Positions 47,241 through 58,735 are shown, numbered from the stretch's first letter. The stretch is 64,000 nt of DNA from Eupeodes corollae (GCF_945859685.1 NC_079148.1:144643133-144707132); one strand, 5' to 3'. The notes: generated by a model from the sequence alone, not told the origin. A program made the numbers and translations.

Positions 47241-47858
47241 AGGGTGTCTTTTAAGAGGTAAAGAACTATGAAATGGAATGAAAAAAGGTGATTTCTTCTT
47301 AATTGAAATTAAATTTACTCTGTTTGAAAATAGGATTTCTGACATATAACCTTTACCTGGAAATCGAAATTTCATCGATATTTCTAATATTTGTGGCCGT
47401 ATATCCCCAATAACGGGGTGAATGTTGTTCTCCAAGTGATCAATCGTTTCGGTACAGTATCATTTTGACAGAACGATGATTATCAACATTATTTGCAACA
47501 TTTTGCAGGCGTGATTCAGTTGTCATTTCAATGCAAGTTGAAATGTCACATACAACTTAAAATAAATCACTTGATAGCTGTCAAAATTGCATACACTTAA
47601 AATTGTGTTTCTAACTTAAAGTGTTTTTCAGTCGTCATTTTAATGCATGTTGAAATGTCAAATAAAACGAAAATAAAAGCACTTGACAGGTGTTAGAATA
47701 GCCACCAGTCAAAATTGTGTTTCTAACTTAAAGTTCGAATGCTTGTTGAAATGTCAAATAAAACTAAAGTAAAATCACTTGACAGCTGTCAAAAAAGCAA
47801 TCAGTTAAAGTTGTTTTGCCAACTTAAAGTTGCATTTCTCTACAACAAAAAAACACCC
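47241..47858 (-). mobile_element. Internally deleted mariner-like element C with triplicated 5' region
   Basis: On the minus strand the frame 47435-47184 begins with the last part of a mariner-like transposase (MENNIHPVIGDIRPQILEIS, then KGYMSEILF), matching the C-terminus of element B. Ends look like degenerate inverted repeats: AGGGTGTCTTTTAAGAGG at 47240-47258 and, inverted, GGGTGTTTTTTTGTTGTAGA at 47839-47858. Most of the transposase is gone. Upstream of it, GTTGAAATGTCA...CACTTGA(C/T)AGCTGTCAAAA...CTAACTTAAAG recurs three times, starting at 47537, 47649 and 47745. Element B has only one such unit (58630-58715), so the 5' non-coding part was amplified here. Confidence 0.7.
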
Positions 47859-48900
47859 GTTACTACATAAGTAGCTCGATGGTATATATTTTATTGTTTG
47901 TCGCACCATAGAAAGCGGAATCGAAGCGGGAGAAGTGCACCATCTTGACATCCATGATAGGGTTCTTATACTTCTGGCCTCCACTGTAGACAAGATGACG
48001 ACAAAACATCCATTAAATGACTATACACAGTCTGGGCTGGATGCATCTGATGTTACTAGAGAGAGAGCTGGATGTAACTGTGGAAAGTGGAATAGGGTAT
48101 GGGGAAAGGACGACATGTCCTCTCTTATTCAAGTATCTGAAAATTGCAAGGAAAATATATATATGCATTTCATATATGTTTATGTCGAAAAAGTATGAAG
48201 AAAAAAAAGTAATAATAAAATACGAGACAACGAACGAACGGATGGATGATGGAAGGAAACAGAGAGTGGGATGTTTTTCTTTACTTTTTCCTTTAAGGAC
48301 ATACATAGAGTATCATATACAACGGTATCTATGTACCTACATATGTGATGCAAAGACGAGTAGGAAACATAAATATTTATATTTTGCTTTACTATAAAAT
48401 ATACACACAAGGGTTCGCTTTCATTTGGTATTCTGTCGCTCGTCGTTGTCGTCGTCGTCATTGTTGACGGTCTGACGGAGGTGGTATACCTACTGCCTAC
48501 TCTGTTACTGTGATGCCTTGGGGTGTTTTTTTTTCCAGCTGTAAATACATTGCCGGACTGGGTTATTTTTATTTTTTTTGTCTGTAACTGTTTCTCTGTT
48601 TTATTTGGGGTTGGTTAAAAAATCTTATCCAAGACACACAAATAAATTTGTATGTACGTATACGGATATCAATAAGGAAACAAATTGCCAACAGAGGGAA
48701 TGAATAACATAGGAGGATACAATAATCATTTTGTTTGTTGCTTTTTTGTTATTTTGGTAAAACTAAAACGCCGCCACCGACTATTGAAAGTTAAATATAA
48801 TAAATATTTTCTAGCCTGTTTTTACTTTATACAGAACTGTTAACCCAAATAAAGAAAATAGTGGCATTGGAGGATAAATAAATTTTAACTTTTTTCATTA
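47859..48900. other. Non-coding stretch
   Basis: GTCGTCGTC repeat at about 48436-48462. Several overlapping short frames at 47935-48461 lack domains and are not supported. Confidence 0.45.
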
Positions 48901-48907
48901 TTTTAAA

Positions 48908-51880
48908 TGGCGCCCAATGTGGGGGTTTTGGTGTAAATTGTTAAAAGTTCATCTATTGTTTTCTGATGGCTTACAATAAAATGTACGATTCATAGGTTGT
49001 GAAAATTGATAGGAAGGCACATGAAGGAATTAGTAAGATGAAGATCCACCACCTGCGATTTTGGGTGAAATGATGTTGGGAAGAAATTTACAACAACAAA
49101 ATAGAACGTAAATCAAATACTTAAACTTCCTAAGAACGACTTTAAAATACGAACTTGCAAAACTATATGTCATATCTGTGCAAGTGAGTGTTATGACTCC
49201 GCCTGTACTTGAGCGAGTTAACGATTCTATGGGGCAAATCTTTTTTCGCACTCGTACTGTAGCTAGGGTCCTAAAAGATCTTAACATGCAAAAATCTGCT
49301 GGTCCGGATGGTATCCCCGCTATTGTTTTGAAGAGCTGTTCTTCATCGCCAGCAAAACCACTGAGTAAGCTTTGTCATCTGTTTTACTAGTCAGGTCTCG
49401 TTCCGAGCGGATGGAAAACTGCATTTGTCTAGCCTATTTATAAGAAAGGCGATTCTTCCTCACCGTTTTATTACCGACCCTTCTTTCCAAGGTCTTGGAA
49501 ACGCTGATTAATTATGAGCTCAAGAAATATATCGAAGATCGAAAGCTTCTTAATAACCGACAATACGACTTTCGTAGCAATAGGTCCACTGGTTATCTCA
49601 TGGTTCATCTCACCGAACAGTGGAGCAAATCTTTACATCGTTTTGGAGAAAGTAAGATTATTGCACTTGATATTTCAAAAGCATTTGATAGGGTTTGGCA
49701 TCAGGCTCTCTTATCGAAAATGCGTGCTTTTGGTTTTCATGAATCCCTCCTTCATTGGATTAGTAATTATTTTTCAATCGTTCAATACAAGTGGTATTGG
49801 ATGGATTAAAGTCTGAAAACCAGAAAATTAATGCTGGTGTGCCCCAGGGCTTTGTTCTATCTCCAACACTCTTTCTCATTTTTATTAATGATCTCTTCTT
49901 TGCAACATCTAATCCAATACATTGTTTCGCTGACGATAGTACTCTTAGATTTTTATATTCGTTTTAAGATTCACATCCCTTTTCTTCGGATGTGGAACTG
50001 CAAGGACGAAATATGATAACCTCAATAAATTCCGACTTAAACAGCATTGCACAATGGGGAATAAGAAAGCACGTGGAATTTAATGCTTCGAAAACCCAAT
50101 GCTGTCTTGTATCATTAAAGCTAAATATACCCCCCTTTGCCATTATCCATAAATGGCACTTGCATCGAGTAGACTGAATATCTCGATATTCTCGGTATGT
50201 GTATCACCAACCATCTTTTGTGGAACGATCACATACGTGATGTTGCCAAAAATGCCGGAAAGGTTTGGGTTTTCTAAGGTGATGCAAGAAGTTTTTCTCC
50301 CCCTCTGATCAGGCTGTTATTTACAAGACTTATATATATCCAAGGCTTTAGTATAACTCCCATACCTGGGCTGGTGCTCCTGCAAGTAAGCCTCTTGGAT
50401 AGTATTGAACGTAGAGCATTTAGATTGATTGGTGATATTACTATCATAAGACCATTTACGTCACTTGAACATCGTCGAAATGTTTCTTGTCTCACGTTCT
50501 TTTACCGTTATTTTAATGGATTATGCTCTAGAAAAATAGCCAGCTGCATTCCTCCCCTTAAACAGTTCAACAGTAATACTCGCGTGTCTAGGAATGCTCA
50601 TCAATATACCCTCGAGCCTAACTTTGGTCGTACTGTCAAGTACAGAGATTTCTTCTTTAGCCTTACTATGCGAATGTAGAATGCCTTGCCACACTCTGTC
50701 TTTCCCAGTTATTGCAATATTCAGGAATTCAAAACCAATGTTCACCGACATCTGCTTTCAACCCATCTCTCCCTTTCCTAGTGCTCACACTGTGTGTACA
50801 TAAAAAGAGTAGTATATCCCTTTGAGTGTGCGCTTATTACAAAAAAAAAAATTATTCAACTTTTGTAACAAGTCTTCATTATTGTTCAACTGGCGCCCAA
50901 CGTGAATGTAACACATATTTTGTCCTTACGAAAAAATAGACTTATTCCGGTTTGAAGAATGGTTTTATAATTTATAAATTTGTTGACTTTTAATAATATG
51001 TAGTTTTTATTAGATTTTTTCTTGTATGGCGCTCAATGCGAGCATTTTAAATATTTTTTTTTTGTTCTTAAGATGGAAGGGCAAAATTGACAATACCTCT
51101 TTTGTTCATATGCAAATTAAAACATATTAAGTGTAATTGTTCACCTCATTACAAGTCCACATTATTGTTCGTATGGCGCCCAATGTGAGTCCAATAATTA
51201 TGTTGCTTTTAGGGTTTTAAGTGGAAATAACATCACTATTAACTCATAATCACCATATGTATAGTTGTTTATTTTTTTTAAAAGTTTATTAATATTTGCT
51301 TATATAGCGCGAGTCACGTAAATATTTAGCTCTAAGGTTAATTACGTAAAATAGCATTAAAACAAACTTCTTTTATTCCAATGTAAAAAAGATATTATGT
51401 TAGGTTGTTGAACTTAGCATCAAATGGGAATAAAAGCATGTATTGCTTATATGGCGCCCAATGCAAGTCCTAGAAATTTTGTATTCCTTTTATTGTATTG
51501 TATTATTCCTTTTATTTTAGTGCATTCAAATTATTTTTATTCCTATAATACTATTTATTATGTTCTTTTTATTTTTTGTACACCGTTCTTACCGTCGAAT
51601 ATGAATAAAATCATGTTTTATTTATATGGCGCCCAATGCGAGTCTTACAAATATTTGATTTCTTAGGTTAGAGGGAAAAGTTGCTTTAAAACAAAATAAC
51701 TTATTTCCATATATAAGACAAAATATAAGTAAAGGTTTCCAAATTTGGTAAAAGTCTCTTATAAATATTTGTATGGCGCCCAACATGAGTCCATTACATT
51801 CCAATTTCAGTATCGTAAAAATTCTTTTAACTGTGTGAAATTCTTCAAGGTTATGGTTGATATTAAAGATATTCAAATAG
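48908..51880 (+). repeat. ~147-bp tandem array with tRNA-Lys PBS-like core
   Basis: The core TGGCGCCCAAYGTGAGTCC or a close variant starts at 48908 (TGGCGCCCAATGTGGGGG), 50891, 51027, 51174, 51305 (decayed, TAGCGCGAGTCACG), 51452, 51627 and 51774. Spacings after 50891 are 136, 147, 131, 147, 175 and 147. Most cores follow TTGTTCAAC, TTGTTCGTA, CTTATA or TTTATA. Between cores the units are strongly AT-rich and much more diverged than the core. The unit at 48908 is separated from the rest by CR1-like copy B, which was inserted into the array. The open frames 51424-51666 and 51745-52023 only read through units. Confidence 0.85.
49180..50785 (+). mobile_element. CR1-like non-LTR retrotransposon RT pseudogene, copy B
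   Basis: Same family as copy A. Motifs in order: TPPVLERVNDSMGQIFFRT (49197-49250), KSAGPDGIPAIVLKSC (49293-49340), KPLSKLCHLFY, SGLVPSGWKTAF, YKKGDSS, NRSTGYLMVHL, IIALDISKAFDRVWHQALL (49657-49715), AGVPQGFVLSPTLFLIFIND-like text (49832-49895; Ser changed to Phe in this copy), CFADDSTL (49924-49945), RRAFRLIGDITII, SLEHRRNVSCLTFFYRYF and TLEPNFGRTVKYRDFFF (50610-50660). It is better preserved than copy A and has a longer 3' end (to the region of FKTNVHRHLLS, 50730-50765). Stops and frameshifts make it inactive. It interrupts the PBS-like array. Confidence 0.85.
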
Positions 51881-54180
51881 TTTCCAGTTATAAATCAGAC
51901 GAGGGTGGTAAGATTTCTTTGAAAAATAAAAACTCTACTCCCCAATTTATCTTCAAACACACAAATCTCATATTTCACAATCTACTTCTACTTCTATCTA
52001 ACACAAATTCCTGTAAAGCATAATTGGTGCATTCCTTTGAATGGCACCCTACTAAGGACCTAAGCTCAAATTGAGTAAACTTAAGAATCTTATTCCAATA
52101 AGGCAAAAACCAAACAAATTGTATACCTAAGTCCTATAGGTACGTACCTGAATTGAATGCAATCAACTTTCTTTTTTTTTGCTCAAAGACAAAGACAAAA
52201 TTTGAGGTTATACTAAAAATTGCTTGAGTTTTTGGGATTATACAAGCCTTGGACTATTTATTGATTTTGTTTGTATTGCTTGCCTTCAGTTTATACGAGA
52301 AGTCACTTTCAGCCTTCGTTTTCCAAATTACATTGTGAGAGTCCCTCAGAATAATTGCAACTGCCTGAAACTGATTTCTGAAGAACGAATTCTCGCAAAT
52401 AACAAAACGAAAACAACAAAAAAAAAATGAAGAAGAAGGAAAGAAAGAACACACAAGAATGTAGTCATCGTCGTAGTCGTCGACGAAATCAAGTAAATTG
52501 CAGAACTTGTGTAGAGCCTTTTAAGGGGGTTGAACACGGAGCAGAGTAGGCAAGTAGTCAGAGTAAAAAGCAATGCAATTTCAAGTAATTTTTGTTCAAC
52601 CCTTGGCACTGACATCTTTGTCGTGAGTTGTAACTTTTCAACACGAGAGGGTTGATTGCGAATAAAATCAGGAAAGTGAGCAATGAATTCGTCTTCCTAT
52701 ACTCGTAGATAGAGCACATCAGCTGAGTCTTAAGTGTATACCTATGCCTTTGGTAAGAGTTCGCGTTGTGATTGTCCTGATGGCTACAAAACCTTCATCA
52801 GGAAGAGCTTCCTAGGCTGAAATGGCCTCGTAAGAGTCTGACTTGTAAAATATTTATGTGTGTCTAAAGTTGTGATTTTGAGTGATGGCTTACATGGGTA
52901 AGCCATTTAACTTCCCAAACACTAAGGCCCGAAAAAAAAACAACCAAACGACTCGACCCACAGCCCTCCGTCCGACACGCGGAGGGGTGACTTATAAAAT
53001 CGATAACGCAATTATGGCGGGGGTCATACCGCACAAAAATTGAGCGAGCAACCAAAAAAAGTCAAACCAAAAAAAAAGGTTCGTATTTTTTGGTTTTTGT
53101 TATTTTTAAACAAGAATAAACGATTTTTGAAGTCAAGCGATACCAAGACCCAGACCCAGGGCCGGCAGATGAGGAAGAAACTGGGGTATATTTATTCTTT
53201 CCCTAATTTTTGTTCTTCTTATTTTTGTATTTTATTCCCGGTTCATACATATTTGAGGAGAGGGTGGATGGCGGGCGCGTTAAAGATTTGAGATTTTATG
53301 GTTTCGTCTTTTTTTTTTTGGGCTGTGAGTTTTATTGTTGTTGTTTTTGTTTGTTGACAGTGTTTAAAGTGCCACGTGGTGTTATTGTAATTAGGGCTAT
53401 ACTGTTTTTCTCTTTTTGTTACTTTGGTTCATTTTCATTTCCTTTTTTTTGTTGGTTGAATTTTTAAGAGTTTTTTGAAACAAGTAAATGAACTTAAAAA
53501 CAATGACAAAGGTCATGGGGGGATGATTTGTTTTATGGTTTTTTAAAGTAGCATGAGAATGAGGTAGTTGAACTTAAGATGATTTTTGAAGTGGTATGGC
53601 CTACAAAAAACAAAACAGCAACAACAAAAAAAGTTAATGGAAGAACATGACGAAATGATTTATATCAACGAAATTCTTTTCCAAAACAAAAAATTGACTT
53701 TTTTTCTGGGGATTTGTATGGTTCTTTTTTTTTGTTGAACAGATGGGGATTTACATAAATTTTGGGATTCTGTTTTAATGATGATGATGTTTAGGGGTGG
53801 GAATCTCTATTGAAATTTAAATTTAAATAAAGTAGCAAATGAAGCATGAAGGAACCAAAAACTGGAACTGTAATCGTAACAAAAAACATCAATATTTAAC
53901 GCATTATAAAGGTATAAAAAGGTTCTCTAAAAAGAGATTTCGAAGTTTGACAGTTGATGGAAGCTACATCTGTCAAATTAAATGTCACTCAATCAGTTTC
54001 TCTTTTTCAAAATCACCACTGACGGTGACCGAGACTCGTTCAACAAACCGTGCAGTGAAAAAATTGAAATTCGTTTACTATTCGAGCATTTTACGTTTGC
54101 TATAACTTATTAAAGGGTTAGTTAATGTGAATAAATTTAAATTCACTGGTTCAGTAAATTAATATCTTAAATCAGCAAAT
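51881..54180. other. Non-coding stretch
   Basis: A short GC-rich hairpin-capable word, CCCTCCGTCCGACACGCGGA (52962-52981) plus GGGG, is the only notable item. Frames at 52224-53467 have no family signal. Confidence 0.45.
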
Positions 54181-54999
54181 CGACGAAATTCAAGGCTTCA
54201 GAGGAGAATTCAAGTCAGTCGAATTTACATCGCTCAGAAGAATTTGGGTTTTCGCAAACCAAAACTTCGCGAATTCTGCATCGCGACTTGGTATTACACA
54301 ATTGATCCATGAGAACAGGGTATCGATGTGTTTTTTAAAGTGTCTTGTAAATTTTATCAAGAAATCAACTTCAGCAAATTACACGCATTTTCTGATATTT
54401 TTTCGTAATTCAGCAAACAAAATTAACGAATTTGTGGACAATGCCAATCAACATTCGTCTAATGCATCATAAAATGTCAATATTTCGTGTGGATTTTGGG
54501 CTAGAGACGTACTCTGTACTGATATTATAAAGTTAAAGAGTTTGTTTGCTTGTTTGTTTGTTTGTTTGTTTGTTTGTTTGTTTGAACGCGATTATTTTGA
54601 GAAACTGTTGTTTCGTTTGAAAAAGTCCTTCAGTCTTAAATATGCCAATTATTGAGGAAAATTATAAGCTGTTTAAAATTACGATAAGACTACCACGATC
54701 GAAGCAACAGTAAAAGATGTTCCAAAATCGGTGCTTTTTTAATTTTTGAGAGATTTCAATACATGCACTGACTGAAATGTTTGACTTTGTTTTGTTTAAA
54801 AAAAATCCTGAGACTGCTTGTGTATATCTTTTAAAGTTGACTTACTACAACCTTTTTAATGCTAAATAAATTTATTCTTAAATAAAGCGTTTGAGTAACG
54901 CTGCGAAAAGCAGCAAGTCGATCTATATTTCTTTGAGAACGCGTTCCTCAGGCCAACGGTATTAACATAAACAGGGAGCGCTATAGGTTGATGACTTTT
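54181..54999. other. AT-rich stretch with (TTTG)n
   Basis: (TTTG)n with one TTGC variant at 54541-54584, led by GATATTATAAAGTTAAAGAG and followed by AACGCGATTATTTTGAGAAA. Microsatellites with such flanks are often the ends of dispersed transposons. I could not identify which. The text at 54180-54480 has no clear domain. Confidence 0.45.
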
Positions 55000-55150
55000 T
55001 TACTTGCGACATAAGGGAAAATTTGTAGTAGAGAAGTCGAAAAAAGTGGGTCCGGCGATTCTGAAATTCTTTCAGTCTGTCTTCAACCTTAAAGGATAAA
55101 CAATTGCGTTCAAAATGGAAAATTCAAATTTTATAAAAATCTGTCCGATA
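55000..55150 (-). repeat. Family B repeat fragment, inverted copy
   Basis: GAAGTCGAAAAAAGTGGGTC at about 55043-55062 is the complement of the family B core at 35423-35442, and CAGTCTGTCTTCAACC follows in matching order. It abuts the 5S-like sequence. Confidence 0.5.
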
Positions 55151-55159
55151 GATTTGTAT

Positions 55160-55280
55160 GCTTCAACGGCTTAGTCACTGATAAAGCTTCGGTTCCCATC
55201 GATCACCGAAATCAAGCATCAGTCAGCGTGGTTAGTAGACAGTTAAGGGACCGTTTCGAAACCTACCCTGTGTTGTTGTT
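55160..55280 (+). ncRNA. 5S rRNA-like sequence (pseudogene or SINE head)
   Basis: About 121 bp follow the insect 5S rRNA from end to end: CAACGGCTTAGTCACTGATA at the start, CTTCGGTTCCCATCGATCAC and CGAAATCAAGCATC in the middle, GTGGTTAGTAGACAGTTA, AAGGGACCGTTTCGAA and a TGTGTTGTTG end. The internal promoter boxes are partly kept (AAGC... box A region, GGGACCG box C region) with substitutions and a small insertion. A TTTT run lies about 14 bp past the end. It is too diverged to be a working 5S gene. It could be an isolated 5S pseudogene or the head of a 5S-derived SINE; the unusual pyrimidine-rich tail to about 55330 has no A-rich end. Confidence 0.65.
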
Positions 55281-57489
55281 TCTGTCTGTTGTCTTTTCTC
55301 TTCTGTCCTTCTGTCTTTTATTAATGTCTTGTGTTGTTATCACCTTAGTCGACTCGCTCCAGGTGCTGCGTTCTCTACTCTGGTTTTATTACTCCTCCTA
55401 AAAGCGTTATTTAACATTTTTATAGGCAATTTCTTATATTATATGCGCACTCAAGAAGGTTTTGAATACCCTTGCCCTGTTGAACATAGTTTGGTGCGAG
55501 TAATTAAAAAATCAAGATTCCGAGTTCAGAAAATCATTTCACATTCGTGAAGTGCGGCTTATGAAAGAATGTCTTTACTTGGCATTATATGCGAAATCGG
55601 GCTCAAGGCTTAACTGATGAGCATATCTAAAACTGTGGACATTATGGCTGATATTTTATTTGGGGGGTGAGACGGGTAGTAGTTTAATGCAAATTGCTCT
55701 TTAACTAAACTCTTTTTTATGACATTGGGCTTCACTGGATGACATGGTTATTAATGACTTGATGACACATGACAGCGAAGCTAGATGCCACACTGCTAAC
55801 ATGAAATTTAAACAATTAAAAGGGAATGTCTTAAACACTTCCCGATTTTTCGAAGTCATATATCTTTGCGAATAAGACAAACATTTTAACCGCAATGCCA
55901 AACTTAGCCTAATGCTCGAAAACTGGATCCATTTCAACCAGAAAAACCAAGGTTGAACATTTGAAAGTTCTTACATTCCAAAAACATTGGTCTAAAAAGA
56001 CAAGAAGTCAATGACAACACAAAAACATTTTGTTTTATTCAAGTTTAAGAGCAATAAGAGCTTAACAAAATATTCAAGACTTGCTTCCTAAAAATAAATC
56101 TATATTTTCAAGTTCAACAAACTCTTGAAATGCCACGTGACAGTTTACCTTCAAAAAATTATCCGACTTTTTAAAATAAAATTTAACCTAAAATATTCCA
56201 AAAACATCATTAATTTTGAAAACTCGTGTCTATCTTCCTATTTACAAAAATAAAACAAAAAATTAAATAATTCAACAAAATTATTTCTACATTTGAAACT
56301 CCTTAGCATCACGTTTTATTTTTGTTTTATTTTTTGTTTGTATATCTAATATTTCAAAAGTGTCACGGTTTATGATAAAAGGTGTTGGAAAGAGTGATGA
56401 AGAATTTTCATTATTGTACATTTTTACCTTCTTTTTCCATTTTCCATCTTACCAACCTACTTAAGGTTATAAAATTTTCAATAGCTTTGCAATTTTCTTT
56501 CATAAACTTCACATAAATCATACTTTAACCTTTTTTGTCATTTTGTCAGGCAACCTTTTATAATCGTTGAATAAGGAAAAAAATAAACTTTGTTTTTGAA
56601 GTTGTTCTTTTTTCAAAAAAAAAAAAAAAAAAGACAAAAGAGATATCCTACCTCCTCCTATATCTGCATATCTGCAAAAAGAAAAAGGGGCCCAAACAGC
56701 ACATTAAGTCGCTTATTTCCCACTTTCCAAGTCTTATAATGGTTAAAGTTATATTTCTCTTCTAGTACCCTCTCTCCCCTCTTTGGCTTGTAGGTAAATA
56801 AATAGAAAGAAAAAAAAAGAAAAACAAATGACGAACAAACACCTTAACACCTTCACACTCCAATGGATATTTCAAATGAAAGAAATAAAATCAACAGTGT
56901 AGAGAAGAACAGTAGCAGAGTAGCAGTAGAAAAAGCATAACATCCAGTATAGCAAAAGCAAGCAATAGCAATTCCCCTGTTGCCTCAAAACCTGAGCCTA
57001 TTTACACAAAATTGTCATTCTGTTTTTGTTCTTCCTTTTTTTAGAACTTTTTTTTCTCATTCAACATCATATTCAGTTCGTAGATCTTAGCCTTAACCGG
57101 AAATATCCATAACTAAACTTTTGCAACCCCCTTTTAGACCCGAGACCTCTTTTTTTCTAGCCCGTATATCTACAATAAACCAACCCTCAACCTCGCATGA
57201 GAGATGTGTAGTAGGTTTGGAAAAAAAAGTATTAAACTGTCTTGCCATTGTGTTGAGCTGAGGCACAGTCAGCTTGGCGACACGCTTTGTGTTTGTCAAC
57301 GAAAAGGAGGGTATTCAAATTAAAATGTGAAAACTTTCCGCATGAGGAGAAGATGTTTCGAACACACAAATAAAAAACTGCAAAAAAATCCAAGGCAAAC
57401 GGTACGAAATACATAAATGAAAAAAAAAACGCTTCTGTCACAGACTCCCACATGTATCATCCTCGCTTCCATACTCCATACGAGGAGGA
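55281..57489. other. Non-coding AT-rich stretch
   Basis: Poly-A run at about 56617-56632. No supported gene. Frames at 57093-57520 on the minus strand have no family signal. Confidence 0.5.
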
Positions 57490-57523
57490 TATAAGTCCCG
57501 ATGTGGCGCGACGCGAGCACAGT
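57490..57523 (+). promoter_or_regulatory. Possible TATA plus initiator core promoter
   Basis: TATAAG at 57490-57495 lies 31 bases before the A of ACAGTGG at 57521, the usual TATA-to-start distance for RNA polymerase II, within a short GC-rich patch (GATGTGGCGCGACGCGAGCA). What follows is a transposon remnant on the other strand, so there is no obvious transcript. A chance match is quite possible. Confidence 0.2.
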
Positions 57524-57549
57524 GGTTCAGGGGTGGGCAAAAATATTTT

Positions 57550-58735
57550 TATCGACTTTTAAATAATTAGATTTTTGACATTTTAGTTCTTTGGAAGTAC
57601 CTATAGAACTTTGAAGTGCAATAACAAAAAAGATGACTTGTGACATGAAATTTACGAAACCTCAATCTGGAGTTCCAATTTTGTATTACTTTTTCAACAT
57701 TAGTGGCCGTATATCGACAATGGTAATAGCACACCCAATTTTTGTCCTCCAAGTGTTCAATAGTTTCAAACTTATCGGCGTAAACAATCTGTTTCAAATG
57801 CTCCACAGAAAATTATCAACCGGAACAGCGTTGAATCACACGGTCTTGGAGGCCAATTCCAATTCCTGGGTCCGTATTCCGTCACGTAAAAGTATGTGGT
57901 TACCAAAAGTTTCCTTCAAAAACCTTATGTGGCACGTGCTTCATATGTTGCGCAGTGGCCGTCTTGTTGAAACCACAGCACTTGCACATCATGGTTGTTT
58001 AACTATTGGACGAAAAATTAAAAGTAAAGTTTGGCTCTGTAACGGTCACAATTTACTGTAACGTTTCAGCCAGCATCTTTTTTTAAAAAGTTCGGACCGA
58101 TTACTCTACCATAAGGCACACCAAACAATCAATTTGTGTGTAAAATAAAAATAAATTAAGTGGCGCAACAGACCGTTGAGAACTAGGGCCTAGTGGATTA
58201 CAACTCTCAACCATTCCTGGCTGCAAGTACTGTTGTCAGGGATTGCTGGGACCTACAGTTTTTTTTTAAGGCGAATCAGAACGGAAAATTCGAGAAAGCA
58301 CTTTTCATGCCAAGAATTACTTTTGGAGAATTTTTCAATTCCTCGCCAGAGGTAGTACCCGTGAAAAAAACTTTAGATGGCACAGGCAGTTATCGAACCC
58401 AAGACCTCTGGCATGACAGTCCAACCATCATACTATTGGTATTGCAATACAATTTCTGTGCATATGATAGCATTTCAACATACACTACTACTTCATGTAT
58501 CATCATCATCACTCCAAATACGTCATTTTTGTTTATTGACCGTAAAATGGACGCAGTACGTATTTCGAACAAAACCATGTTTCTCAAAATAAATTTGCTT
58601 AATTTGGAAGCGTCTTTTATGTTGAAACGTTAAATCAAACTAAAAACAAATCACTTGACAGCTGTCAAAATGGCCGCCATTGAAAATAGTGTTACCAACT
58701 TAAAGTTCAAGCTCTAAGAACAAAACCAAAAGAAA
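57550..58735 (-). mobile_element. Mariner-like element B with nested SINE
   Basis: On the minus strand, from right to left: the ~95-bp 5' unit (GACAGCTGTCAAAATGG on the plus strand near 58657), an N-terminal piece with VLRPFYGQ (near 58545), then after the nested SINE the DDE core: VTVNCDRYRAKLYF (58055-58015), VQVLWFQQDGHCATYEARAT (57985-57925), NWNWPPRPCDSTLF (57865-57825), and the C-terminal part VYADKFETIEHLEDKN and NVEKVIQNWNSRL (57790-57660). QQDG holds the second catalytic Asp; the third acidic site region PCDSTLF is present. Many frameshifts and stops; inactive. The plus-strand frame 57633-58061 is a shadow of this gene. Confidence 0.8.
58150..58440 (-). mobile_element. tRNA-derived SINE-like element, copy A
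   Basis: On the minus strand the head reads GTATGATGGTTGGACTGTCA, then GCCAGAGGTCTTGGG and TTCGATAAC. GGTCTTGGGTTCGATAAC holds a near-consensus RNA polymerase III box B (GGTTCGANTCC), and the preceding text fits the D-to-anticodon arm part of a tRNA, with a weak box A. The body (58160-58370) includes GCGCAACAGACCGTTGAGAA and CAAGAATTACTTTTGGAGAA in plus orientation and recurs at 44128-44360. It lies inside mariner-like element B, splitting its N-terminal from its catalytic part, so it is the younger insertion. The frame 58193-58633 reads through it and is not a gene. Confidence 0.65.

Noticed and set aside
51424..52023. 80- and 92-residue frames in the 51-kb array
   Set aside because: They cross array units containing the PBS-like core and have no protein similarity.
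54541..54584. (TTTG)n as a functional element
   Set aside because: Ordinary microsatellite; possibly a transposon end, but no partner end was found.
57633..58061. 142-residue plus-strand frame
   Set aside because: Shadow of the mariner-like transposase on the opposite strand.
58380..58440. A functional tRNA gene
   Set aside because: Only a box B-like half with a weak box A is present, and it is joined to a repeated body, so a SINE is the better reading.
58193..58633. 146-residue plus-strand frame
   Set aside because: Reads through a SINE-like element and the mariner 5' part; no domain.
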